Positions 35,896 through 46,154 of a stretch of DNA of 64,000 nucleotides are shown one piece after another (position 1 is the first letter of the stretch; each line of letters starts with the position of its first letter). The notes under the pieces were generated by a model that saw only the letters and a list, made by a program, of their open reading frames with translations, did not search any database and was not told the origin of the DNA. The DNA is taken from contig QNQO01009205.1 in assembly GCA_003290165.1 (NCBI GenBank), forward strand, positions 1-64,000. The letters run 5' to 3'. Both the position numbers and the translations under genes were made by a program. Source of the stretch: Berberis thunbergii (Eukaryota > Streptophyta > Magnoliopsida > Ranunculales > Berberidaceae).

Positions 35896-36057
35896 GCGTA
35901 TCCCGAGGGGGATGGAGGGTTGCTCCCCCCTCCCTTGCTAGTTTCCTCGCCCCTTTCCTCGCCATTTAAACGGGTTCAGATGCAGAAATTCTAAATGGCG
36001 AGGAAAGGGGCGAGGAAACCAGCGAGGGATGGACCCCCTTTCCTCGCCATTTAGACG
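35896..36057. mobile_element. Rearranged type B MITE: right half followed by an internally deleted copy
   Basis: 35896-35975 is a right half only (TATCCCGAG core to CCTCGCCATTTAAACGGGT). 35984-36057 has both tips (AGAAATTCTAAATGGCGAGG and CCTCGCCATTTAGACGGGT) with almost no interior. The inner arms differ from copies 1-3 by G for T in ATGGCGAGG. No target duplication could be assigned. Confidence 0.5.
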
Positions 36058-36060
36058 GGT

Positions 36061-36280
36061 CACTACACCAAAAGGCTTGATTCGCTACACGGAAATGGCC
36101 ACGGCTCAGAACCATTAGTTTATTTTCCACGACCCAAAACCGTGGCTAGAGCCTAAAACCTTCACTACACCAAAAGGCTTGATTAGCTACACGGAGATGG
36201 CTACGGTTCAAAACCGTTAGTTTATTTGCCACGGCCCAAAACCGTGGCTAGAGCCTAAAAATGTGGCTATAAAAAGAAAA
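36061..36280 (+). repeat. Tandemly duplicated CACTA terminus
   Basis: The first 112 bp (36061-36172) are repeated from 36173 with about a dozen changes. Each copy starts CACTACACCAAAAGGCTTGA and contains CGTGGCTAGAGCCTAAAA. The duplication gives two possible left ends. Confidence 0.75.
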
Positions 36281-37663
36281 TGCACCTATGTTTGCTTTGG
36301 CGCCATTGCGAAAATAGTTTCACGGTCTTGCGAAAAAAATTGGAGCAGAAGAGCTCCATTTTCGTTTCAAATCAGAGTGTTGGAGTTGATGAGAGTAAAA
36401 CCATCAAAGAAGTGAGACTCAGAGTGAGAGAGACATGTATGGGTACCTTTTGTTTAATGGAGTGAGAGAGACGACGATCCCACCCACCATGTCGACCTCC
36501 TGCTACCAAGATCGACGAAGATCGCAACTCAAATCATCCCAAAACCCTCCAACCCTCAGCACCAGTTGATCGACAAAGTCAATCGAACCCATCTTCCAGT
36601 CGATTAAGGCCATCTTTCGCCTTCACCAGTTGATTGATAGCCCTCTACACTCCAATTGATCGATCAACATACCTCTCACACTCCCCAGACCTTCTATCGA
36701 CATACCACTTCAGTTGATCAAAAGGTTTGCAAAGAAGAAATTAAAGTGTTTGAGAAGAAGAAGAAATCGAAGGGAATAAGAAGAACTGGAAGGGTTTGCG
36801 AAGAAGAATACCTAAGAGAGAATCAAAACTATGGGTTCGGCAAGAAACCCAGATGCCATATCCAAGCAATCAATCGGGTATGATCAAAACCCCGTTCAGT
36901 TTTTTTTATTTTGTTTTTTAGAACAACGCTTTTTCTGTTAATCTGTTCCTGATTTGTATAATTTTTGTATATACTACTGCTATAATATTATTAAAAAATC
37001 TTTATATATTTGTTTATTTTCTTACATGTTTTAACAAAGATTTAGACTTGGAAGCCAAAATGAATAGCTACATTTTACTAGCGTTAAAACTCTTTTGATG
37101 CTCCCCATGCCACCACCTAGGATAGGAATCTCTCATTGGGGGAGTCTCTTACATCATGGTTTTTCTTCCACCACTAGCTGAATGATCCACCTAGATAGGG
37201 AGCTCCTTGTAAGTAGGCTGTTGGAGTAGCTCTATTGAATCAGATGTATTGATGTATACCAGTGAATTATGTCCCACATTTTATAGGCTTTGGAGGCCAA
37301 ATAAATGAATAATATTACAAAGCCAATCAAGCATCCAACAATTTTCAGAGTTCAAGTGTCAGCTATGAAGAAATGTCCATATAATATGAAATTAGTTGAG
37401 ATTGACTACGAACAAATGTTCAATTTTCAGGGTTTGTATTAACTTTTACAATTAATTTTTACTCTGACTCCAGTTCTTAGAATATGAGACTTGCTTCTAT
37501 TTGAAGGAAATCGTGTTATGCTATTTCGAACTGCACTTGTTTTGATGGTGTTATACGGTACAAAACGAACCGCATTTTTTTTTGTTTGTGCATATGCAAT
37601 ATCCTACTTGTCTATGCTCTACTGGTAATTATTAGAGCTTAATCCTATTTAGTTTTCTTGTAT

Positions 37664-37861
37664 CTCCTGCATTACTGACAACAAAGGAAGTTGGAGATGC
37701 AGTTACCTTGTTGCAGTCCCTTGCTAGCGCAACATTTGATAGCAGCCAACTTGTATTGACTGCATGTATGGGTTATCAGGCTGTAAATGAAGCCGGACTG
37801 ACAGAGCTGAGAGACAAACATCAGCTTTCAGTAATGGCTGACATTGAGGAACGATACAGAG
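37664..37861 (+). pseudogene. Unidentified exon, copy A (splice acceptor lost)
   Basis: It encodes ALLTTKEVGDAVTLLQSL...EERYR, ending at a GTAATT donor. Copies B (47221-47417) and C (63013-63209) have a TTGTAG acceptor directly before it; here it reads TTGTAT. The exon is 197 nt in B and C. I do not recognise the protein: it is helical-looking, hydrophilic and free of obvious motifs. Confidence 0.45.
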
Positions 37862-37926
37862 TAATTGTTGGACATGTTTGCTTACTACTCCATTTATTTC
37901 TTACTACTCCATTTCTTTGGTTTCAG

Positions 37927-38015
37927 TCATGTTTGCTGGACATCTTGGTAAATTTGAGTTTGCTGGGTCTACTCTTGGTCATGCTTGGGCTACTGCCACA
38001 GGCTTTTCTCTCATG
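37927..38015 (+). pseudogene. MATE (DETOXIFICATION) transporter exon fragment, copy A
   Basis: An 89-nt exon with TTTCAG acceptor and GTGAGT donor encodes MFAGHLGKFEFAGSTLGHAW...TGFSLM. That is the first membrane-spanning segment signature of plant MATE multidrug exporters (MFVGHLGE-like). Copy C has the same exon at 63276-63364; copy B keeps only its first few codons. No other MATE exon was found nearby. Confidence 0.7.
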
Positions 38016-38847
38016 GTGAGTCACCACTACATCAAGCATCAAATTAAGATTTCTTATCAACTAGGTTGATCGAAGATTGTTGTTGATTTGAGTTTCTTCA
38101 TATTTGGTTTTTGTTACTTGTACCCTTATCTGATGACTACTGATGAGCAATCACTTTGGATAAAATAATTAATTAAACCCTGTGAATTTCATTTAATCCA
38201 TTGTTAAACATGAGTTTTATACAATGTGGAAACAGTGATTCCATGATATCAAGGCTAGGTATATTTTCAACATAAAAGGAGTTCATAATGTTTTTTTTTT
38301 GTTAAAAAGGAGTTCATAATGTTAAGCCTTAGCATTTGGAAGAAAACAGGGGACTATATTCATATTAAAACCAAAAGTTGTCTATTAAATATATCAGATT
38401 TGACCAATAGAGAAAAGAATTTGCGTATGTTGATCAATTGTTGTGTGTGCGCAATTCCTGTATTCTTCAAGCCTCCTGTGGTACTTAATTTGTTCTTTGA
38501 TATTTCAATGAGCTATGGGTGATGCTGGAGGAAACATTGAAGGTTATTCTGACATTGGTGTGCCTTCTTTTATTGTTTTGAATAGCTTAGGTAATATTTC
38601 CTTATAGAGTCCTTTATTGGTGTAGATATTGTCTTACAGATTATGAATATCTGCTTAATAGGCATGTAGGATTTGTGACATTTATCAAGTGCATCTCTTC
38701 AGTTATTCTGAACTACGCTAATGCCCTGCTAGACCTTTCTTGGATTAGGGATGATGATGCCTTCAATGTTTTTCCATATCTTTCATGGCAATAATGAGGC
38801 ATCCGCATTTCTTCGAGGCAAACTGGTTGTTGCTTGTTTCCATACAG

Positions 38848-38954
38848 GGATCATGAGCTGTACAAAGAACAAGGAGATAGTGATGACATAAATAATGCAA
38901 AGAAAATTGCCAATCTTTTGAAGACATGCCCTATTCCTGGTGCAAAAAGCAAGG
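38848..38954 (+). pseudogene. Unidentified exon fragment, copy A
   Basis: After a CATACAG acceptor one frame reads DHELYKEQGDSDDINNAKKI and then ANLLKTCPIPGAKSK, ending near an AAGG/GTTGC donor-like site. Copy B keeps only its last part from about 47501. I do not recognise the protein. Confidence 0.35.
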
Positions 38955-39144
38955 GTTGCTTTCATTTTTCCTTAAAAAGAAATGTCTAGCTATTTACTGG
39001 AAGCAGTTCCACATAATAAATACACAGTAATTGTATTTTTTTGATTCTGCAAGGTAGTTATTGGTGCAAAACACTTATCAAGTTATTAGTATTGTGTGAT
39101 ACTATTCTATGTCAGTGTGTGCTTATGAACTGTTATATTTGCAG

Positions 39145-39202
39145 TGGTTGAAGAACACAAGGAGGAAAGCTCTTCTTGCTTCGGTGGAGAAGATCAAGGA
39201 AG
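39145..39202 (+). pseudogene. Unidentified short exon, copy A
   Basis: A 58-nt piece between TTTGCAG and GGTGAG encodes WLKNTRRKALLASVEKIKE. Copy B is at 47725-47782. The source gene is unknown. Confidence 0.35.
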
Positions 39203-39675
39203 GTGAGATTGAGTGTTGCTTCCCGCAATCCATACACTATGAGCAGTTTGTGTGTTTCACTTAGAGAAAATTGAATTGGTTTCATTTCAAAATTGATGTT
39301 GCTTGGGCTCATATCATTGATGTTGGGACAATGGGCAAAGTGGATCTCTGAGATTTGTGTTGCTTCTCATCTTTTCAACAGTTGATTTTATCTATGCTCT
39401 GAAGAGGAATGCTTATTAATCCAACTATGTCTTATGTAAACTATGTCCTTCTCTAGCTGATGTGTGTATGACTTACAACGGATGAATCGGATGGCGCTGA
39501 CAGCTTCTTTGTGCATACAACACTCCTCAATTCTAAGACCCCGTATGAATCATGTACGTGTTTTTTTTTCAATCATTGATCATTTTCTTAACGAAATACT
39601 CTAATTTGTTCATAGACTGGAAATAAATTTTTCATTGGGGCAGAGATCTTAAGTCAATTTACTCTCTTGTTTCAG

Positions 39676-39759
39676 GTTGTAAAGCTTCTTAGAGGTGATG
39701 ATACTGGCTTGGAGCTGGTGAAACAATTCGATAGGCCACTCTTGCAAAGAGCTTACTAA
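39676..39759 (+). pseudogene. C-terminal exon of a receptor-like cytoplasmic kinase, copy A
   Basis: After TTTCAG it encodes VVKLLRGDDTGLELVKQFDR, then PLLQRAY and a stop. The pattern LLRGD...LLQR.Y is typical of the end of class VI receptor-like cytoplasmic kinases. In those proteins more residues usually follow the final Tyr, so a stop here is either mutation or divergence. Copy B lies at about 48257-48340. Confidence 0.5.
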
Positions 39760-39946
39760 GTGGGGATGGTTGACAGCGAAGAATATAGCTCAACAAGGTA
39801 CCTAGACAATCTTAATCAGCATAAAAGAATTGCTTTCGAACTATGAAAGCTTCCAAAATTCAGTCCACACGAGTCATGCAGAACCAACGAAGGTTGGTTA
39901 TAAGTGTCTTTCACTCACTCTTCAGGTAGTTTTGGCATCTGAAATG

Positions 39947-40212
39947 CAGAAACATTCAATCTTTGTTACAAGGCCAAATTTAACGTGGCAAATGTCGTGC
40001 CAGTGGTGACATATCATTTCGCAGGGGGAGATCTAAAACTGAGGAAAACAAATGTATTTTTTGAATTTCGTGATTTGCAGTGCTTATCCATAGAGCCTAC
40101 AGATAACGACGTCAGCGTTTTTGGCATCTTGACTCAAACCAACTATGAAGTTGAATATGATATTGGGCGCAGTAAACTCTCTTTGGCTCCAGCCGACTGC
40201 TCCAAGATTTAA
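39947..40212 (+). pseudogene. 3' end of the aspartic protease gene, unit 1
   Basis: It encodes the last about 85 residues of the CDR1-like protease (FNLCYKAKFNVANVVPVVTY to SLAPADCSKI and a stop). It is almost identical to 57875-58140. Upstream it is joined to the end of block Z through shared bases CAGAA. No start, signal peptide or catalytic Asp is present, so it is a fragment. Confidence 0.85.
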
Positions 40213-40436
40213 GAGTTCCACTTGTCTTGTTATTATGTATTATAATATCTATTGTACTGGTGTTGCCATTTGCTCTATTGTAATTGCTTATAGGGGTGGG
40301 TAGAATCAAGATCGTGGGATGGGATGTGCTCCCCCAATTGCTTATGTGAAAACTAGCTATTTCATCCTGAGATGTTGGTGACATACAACATCCTTACTGT
40401 ATGACTATTTGAATAAAGATTACTTATTTCTGAGTT

Positions 40437-41037
40437 CACTACAAAAAAAATTGAACTTAGCAACGGATAAAATCCGTTGCTAATTGTCCCCAAACCGTAG
40501 CTAAAAGGAATCAGCGACGGCACAACTACAGTCGCTATACCGTAGCTCATATTATCGTCACTATTTGAATCAGCGACGACAAATAACCCGTCGCTAATTA
40601 GCCACGGCAAACAAACCGTGGCTAGGTCAGAAAGATCCGTCGCTAAATGGTATTTAAAAAAAAATATTTTAACATTATTTTAATATTAGCGACGGCATTT
40701 TACCGTGGCTAAATGGTATTTAAAAAAATATTTTAATATTAGCGACGGCATTTAGCCGTGGCTAATTGATTTATAAAAAAAAATTTAACATTATTTTTAT
40801 ATTAGCGACAACATTTTTCCGTGGCTAATTGATTTTCTAAAAAAATATTTTAATATTAGCGACGGCATTAGCCGTGGCTAATTGATTTTTACAAAAAATA
40901 TTTTAACATAATTTTAATATTAGCGAAGACATTTAGCCGTGGCTAATTGATTTTTAAAAAAAATTTAACATTATTTTTATATTAGCGGCGGCATTTTGCC
41001 GTGGCTAATTGATTTTCTAAAAAAATATTTTTACATT
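40437..41037 (+). repeat. CACTA end with subterminal minisatellite, unit 1
   Basis: It starts CACTACAAAAAAAATTG and runs into about eight units of roughly 55-70 bp. Each unit contains TTAGCGACGGCATTT...CCGTGGCTAA separated by TAAAAAAATATTTTAA. Each unit is a small imperfect palindrome. Such arrays are the usual transposase-binding subterminal repeats of CACTA elements. The matching right end was not found. A near-identical copy is at 58365-58968. Confidence 0.7.
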
Positions 41038-42520
41038 ATTTTTATATTATTTTTCAGATCTCCGAGATCAGAGACATCAGATCTCAGAAATCTCAAATCT
41101 CCGAGAGAGAGGCGACGGAGAAAGGGAGGGGAGAGAGAGGTTGAGCTTTGCGTATATATTTTTCTTGAATAACAACAGGTGCAAAATCTATACAACAAAT
41201 CACATAATAGTCATGTAGATGCTTATAGTGGATTGTGAATATTGGAAATCTTTAAATCTCTTTTAAAGATTATTTCCTAACCGTATTTCTTGTGCATCAA
41301 TCCTATATAAAGACATGTACTCTCCCATTACATCAATAAGAGTCTCTCTACTCACTTCCTCTATTTTTCCTTCTAGTTATTGTGTTTATTATTGTTGAGC
41401 TTTGTCACTTATAATACGTTACAACTACTCAACCAAATGGATTTTATTTCTTTTACTATGGATCTTTCATCTTATTAAATAAGTTTTTTGTGCTTATATA
41501 ATGTTCTCATGAAGGTATATGGATAATGAAATCTTATATTTGTAAAATGTTTATTATTTATATATTCGTATCATGATGTAGGATTTACAATAGTTTATAT
41601 AATTTTAACACAAGTCAACAATTTTTAAGGATATGTTATGGTTGTGAAATATGAGCATTATCATGGGCTAGCAAATTTGATGTTATAAATACTATAGGCA
41701 TGGATGAAAAATCACGACATACAGGTTAACAATGTATTTTATAAATATATTGTAAAAGTTAAATACACGAACTAGCACTTCTGAAGGGTCGAATGCTATT
41801 GGTGTGGATAATCAATTTATTATCTTAATATTTCTTATAATCCTATTTCAATCATATGACCAATGGAAAATGCTTGACTCAAATTAAACTTGTTTTTAAA
41901 ATGAAGATAATATTTTTCCTACATTCCTCATTGGGTCTCATTTGGTTGGAATTACATAACAATACGAATTTCTTATTACTACTATATAAATATTAGTAAT
42001 TTTTCCCTTGCAACAAGTACTGATGCTCTGTATTGAAGTATATATAATCTTTGTCATATCCATACATCTATCTTAAGAGTATTGTTTTATTGTTCATTGC
42101 TGACTGGGATGGGACAACATCAAATCATTAGGACTGGAAATAAAAGATGGCTACGATTGAGAGTTGAAAAGTGTGTTTGTAAATATAAAACATGTAGAAG
42201 GGCTAAGAAAATGAAAAATTGTTAAAAAAAGTTGTTGGAATGTACATTTGGTGAGAGAGAGAAAATATTGTGTTTTTTTTTTGAAAATTAAAATTATTAT
42301 AACTATCTACGTAGTTCTCGAATTGTGATAAACTTGGTATTGTTGAAACACAATTTTGGAGATATTTCCAACAAAATCAATGATCAAAATATGTATTTTA
42401 TTGTTAAAACATTTAAGTACTTTTGATGGCTATGATCATTATTGATATTGAAGTTGAGAGACAGAGCATTGAGTGGGGGGCGATTTGAGGGGTACTCTAG
42501 GTAAAATTGAAATTTTTTAC
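41038..42520. other. Region absent from unit 2; holds an LTR-like stretch
   Basis: 41150-41425 has a TATATAAAG box, AATAAGAGTCTCTC and a final CTTATAATACGTTAC, resembling a Copia LTR end and its following junction. A GA-rich start (41060-41140, TCTCCGAGATC repeats) precedes it. The remainder is AT-rich with no ORF. The whole interval to 43137 is missing from the duplicate at 58968/58969. Confidence 0.35.
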
Positions 42521-42920
42521 ATCTTGTTATCTCAGCCGTCCCAAGAACTGTGGAGCCCATCTAATCCGTTGATTAGGAGGGTTTGTTATCATTAGCAGCA
42601 GCCGCCACAACTGACTCCTAGGTAGATAGGCCACCATCCTGCTTGGCAGCCGCCATCCTGGTCGTCTTGGTTGCCCTGCTTGGTCGTCTTGGTCCTGTTT
42701 GGCTTCTCGGCCTGTTCGTTCTATTTTGGGCATCAAGTCTCTGACTGGACGAATCTAACTCTGCCTGGTCGCTGCTAGTCGCTTCTAGTCGCCATTGCTT
42801 GGTTGATTCTAGGCGTTATCTTTGCCTGGCCGTCGCTTCTAGGACGTTTCTAGTCACCCTCTCTGACTAGTGATTTTCTTGGTCATCTAAAGGTCTGGCG
42901 AGATTACTTCTCTCTGTAGT

Positions 42921-44936
42921 ATGACGGCTCCCCTTGCCGTCAATACTTCCTTTGCCCCATTGGGGGATAAGGAACCAGCGGAAGAGGCTCCAAAGCTTTC
43001 TTTAGCCCAAATAATTGGAAAAAATCTTGTGGATGATGTTAAGGAGACACATGTGGAGGGAACGAGATTTTGAAAAAAAGGAGAGCCAGCCATTTCGATA
43101 ACAGCATCTGATGAAACTCGTGGGGAGGCTTTCATGGAACGACACGTGATAGTTTTAAAGTTCTCTAGCTAACGACCAACATTGGTAGATATTCGAGATT
43201 CGATCCATCGAACTTGGGGGATACTAGGTGACTTTTCTCTAGGTCTTCTTGATCAACGTCATGTTTTCGTCATACTTCAATCTAAGGCGGAAGCAAAGAA
43301 AGTATTGTCAAGGGACTCGTTCTTGATTCGAGGAGTGCGCTTCAAAGCCTTTCGTTGGCATGATGGTTTTAGTCTAAAAGCAGATCCGGTCTCGGTTCAA
43401 CTATGGGTAGAGTTGCCTAACTTGCCTTTACATTTATTTCATCCTCTTCTATTAAAAGCTATTGCAAATTCTTTTGGTGGTTTTTTATGCATGGATGACC
43501 ATACTCGTTGTTTATCACGTCCGGGTTCTGCCCGTGTTTGCGTGGAGATGACTTTGGCAGAAAAGTTACCGAATAGGATCTAGATTGATAGGGACAATAA
43601 TAGGGGATTCTGGCAAAAATTGAATACCCCGGATTCAAATATTGTGACTATTGTTCTTTGCTAGGACATCATGAAGAATTTTGCAGGAAAAAACTAGGCC
43701 TCAAGGGCTATGTGAAAACAACCCATGTGGGGAAAGAAGAGAAGAATGAGAAACATAAGGTGGAATCCAAGGTTATCAAGCGACAGTATGTTCCAGTAGC
43801 CAATAAAAACAAAGTTGCAAAATCTGATGTGGGCACGAGTGGTGTAAAAAATAATATGGGGGAGGAGATCAAGGAGGGAATGAGTACGAAGAAAGTATTG
43901 ACCAAAGAATCGGTAGTGTTGAAAAACAAATTTGAGAATCTTACGGAGGATGTGGATGAAGAGGAGAACAATAAAAAAATAATTCTTTCGGCTAATAAGG
44001 AAAAGGATAGAGACAATGATATAGTAGCGCATGAAATGACGGAGGAAGGTTCACAAGAGGCGGGGTATACAATTAGTGAGATTGCAAATGCTATGCAAGG
44101 AGATCCAATGGAAAGCGTTGGTGTTGGCAACCCGGAGAAGCCAATTCCTGGGCTGGATCGTGTGGACAAAAAGGGTGAATTGAGTCAAATTAAGGTTCTA
44201 AAAAGAGATGATTCTCGAGCATTTCAGGGTGATGAAGTAGGCGCTCATGCTGCCCCAGGAAGCTGTCCTAGTCACGCTGAATGCGGAGGTTTTCTACCCG
44301 AGTCAGGGAACCAAATGGATGACAAAGTTTTGTTGAATTCGGATCAGGAAATAGATGCAGAGCAGCAGTTAAATAATCCTAAAGCAGCGGCGCCAACAAC
44401 AGATCAGCAGCTAAATGACACGCCAATAACAGCACTTGCACTACCTGTTTCACCAGGGAACAAAGCAGTGAGTGCACGCCCTGTTTCAGCAGTGCACAAG
44501 TCAGTATTTGCATGCTCTATTTCAGCAGGGAACATCGATGGTTGTGAGCTCAAATCGCACCAATTAATTAGGAAGCGCTGGCGGAGGGGTAGAATGTCTA
44601 CAATCAGCAGTGAACTTGGGCCTCGTTGAAACAAAACAAATTGTGCATGAATCTAGTAGCAGTTCTAGGCCGAATGGAGAGCCCGGGGATGTTGGAAGTC
44701 AGCCGGACCGATTGGTTTCAGTCACTCAAGAGGAGGTGAGGTTGCTAATTGATAATGCTATCAATTTGGTTGAGGAACGACGCGCTAAACAGAAAAAGAA
44801 GAAAACAAGGAATATCAATACTTTTGAAAGCGCCTCAGAAAATAGTGATGCGACTGAGTCAGCTTCGGAGGTACGGCCGGACACTGTAGCTATCAAGGAT
44901 TTAGAGTTGGGGGCGCAATCAGGTGACGAAACTTAG
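42921..44936 (+). pseudogene. L1 ORF1 with DUF4283 and CCHC knuckle, unit 1
   Basis: The frame is broken by a stop near 43070, a stop after KFSS (43170), a stop after PNRI (43581), a one-base loss before the zinc knuckle (CDYCSLLGHHEEFC) and a shift near 44625. The pieces still give the full order: N-terminal leader, DUF4283, knuckle, long acidic and Ser-rich tail with SGNIDGCELKSHQLIRKRW, then TRNINTFESASENSDATES. It would package LINE RNA if intact. Confidence 0.75.
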
Positions 44937-45015
44937 AAACCTAAAGTCAAAATGGTGGTGCCTTCGGTAACACGTCGTAAGACAAAGAAAGGTGCCTCCT
45001 CCTTCCGCGTTTAAG

Positions 45016-45520
45016 ATGATTGAAAACTTTTTGTTTTGGAATGCTCGTGGGGTCGGTAATATATAGAGCCACGAGAAGACGGTTAAACAATATGATAAAG
45101 GAAAATAATGTTAGAATTCTTATGATAGCAGAGCCTATGATTGAAGCTAGCAGATATATGGAGGTTGGCAATAAACTTAAGCTTGCGGGTTTCGCCTCTA
45201 ATGACACAGTTGGTGGAAAAATATGGATCTTTTGGGATGCTGCACTAGACCTCTCAATTGTGGATATGTCAGATCAGATCATTCACTGTCAGGCAACAGA
45301 TTCTAATTCAAGAGTTTACTTAATTTCTTTTGTTTATGCTAAATGCTCGGTTGAAGAGGGAAGGGAATTTTGGTTAAATATGGTTACTCATGCTTCTAAC
45401 CATGACCTTCCATGGATGGTTGGTGGGGATTTCAACACCCTTCTAAATTCACAAGAAAAGATTGGGGGAATGGAGCCATCCTTGTCTAGTATGTCTAATT
45501 TCTCGGATTGAAAATTGTCG
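45016..45520 (+). pseudogene. L1 ORF2 endonuclease domain, unit 1
   Basis: An AP-endonuclease-like fold that nicks target DNA for reverse transcription. After a frameshift near 45065 one frame reads NVRILMIAEPMIEASRYMEV through GKIWIFWDAALDLSIV to DLPWMVGGDFNTLLNSQEK. The catalytic-type residues E (AEP) and D/N (GDFN) are present. A 5-bp loss near 45508, relative to unit 2, breaks it again. Confidence 0.7.
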
Positions 45521-46154
45521 ATTGATTGACTGTGGCTTCACGGGACCTAGACTCACCTGGTGTAACAATAAGTGAGGAAGAAACCGTATATGGGCTAGAC
45601 TTGATAGAATTTTTGTTAATTCGGCATGGTTGACAGAATTGGCAAGCCCGAAAGTGGAACACCTCAGCAGAACTTTTTCTGAATTCTGATCACTCTCCGC
45701 TGCTAGCATCCATGCCTACTCAGGTGCGAACAGGTTCTAGCCCATTTAGATTCCTTAATATGTGGATGACACATCCTAGGTTTCTACCTCTTTGTCAGAT
45801 AAATATGCGGTCTGAGTTAGATGAAATGAGACCTATTGACAAAATTGATGTTCAGCTTAACATGGTGAGAATGGCTCTTATACAGTGGAACAAGACTGTA
45901 TTTGGTAATGTGTTTAGCAGACTGAGATCTCTAGAGGATGAAATGCAACAATGAGAGACTATTCTTCTGGCGGGCTAGGAAAATATTGGTAATAATGGCC
46001 TTAATGTTGTTGCAAATTAGGACACTAATGCTTGTTGTAATATGAGTCGTTTTCAGACGAAGTACAAATTAGCTCTAAAACAAGAGAAACTTTACTGGAT
46101 TCAAAAGTCTGGAGAAAAAGAATTCAGTGAGGGGGATGGTTGTACAAATTAGTT

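Larger units (their letters stand above)
36601..39946 (+). repeat. Captured block Z, copy A
   Basis: This multi-exon block recurs at 46155-48527 (copy B) and 61993-64000 (copy C, cut by the window edge). It starts at GGCCATCTTTCGCCTTCACC. In order it holds a leader and first exon starting MGSARNPDAISKQSIG (36831-36878), an unknown exon near 37320-37435, an unknown exon near 37664-37861, a MATE exon, two unidentified exons and a kinase tail. Typical donor and acceptor sites border most pieces. The genes are unrelated, so one transcript would not encode a sensible protein. Confidence 0.65.
42525..46152 (+). mobile_element. L1 LINE, 5' UTR, ORF1 and part of ORF2, unit 1
   Basis: A GTCGTCTTGGT-rich leader precedes ORF1 (ATG 42921, MTAPLAVNTSFAPLGDK). 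ORF2 starts at 45016 (MIENFLFWNARGVGN). ORF2 shows the endonuclease marks NARG, GGDFNTLLN, RLTWCNN and a later NSDHSPLL across three frames. It breaks off within the linker before the reverse transcriptase (LYWIQKSGEKEFSEGDG) and joins block Z copy B at about 46152. The same breakpoint occurs in unit 2. Confidence 0.8.

Noticed and set aside
40437..41037. Possible CRISPR-like or centromeric array
   Set aside because: Units are irregular, AT-rich and start at a CACTA end. They fit transposon subterminal repeats, and CRISPR arrays do not occur in plant nuclear DNA.
43694..44169. Minus-strand ORFs of 112 and 153 codons
   Set aside because: They are antisense shadows of the LINE ORF1 tail and recur identically in unit 2.
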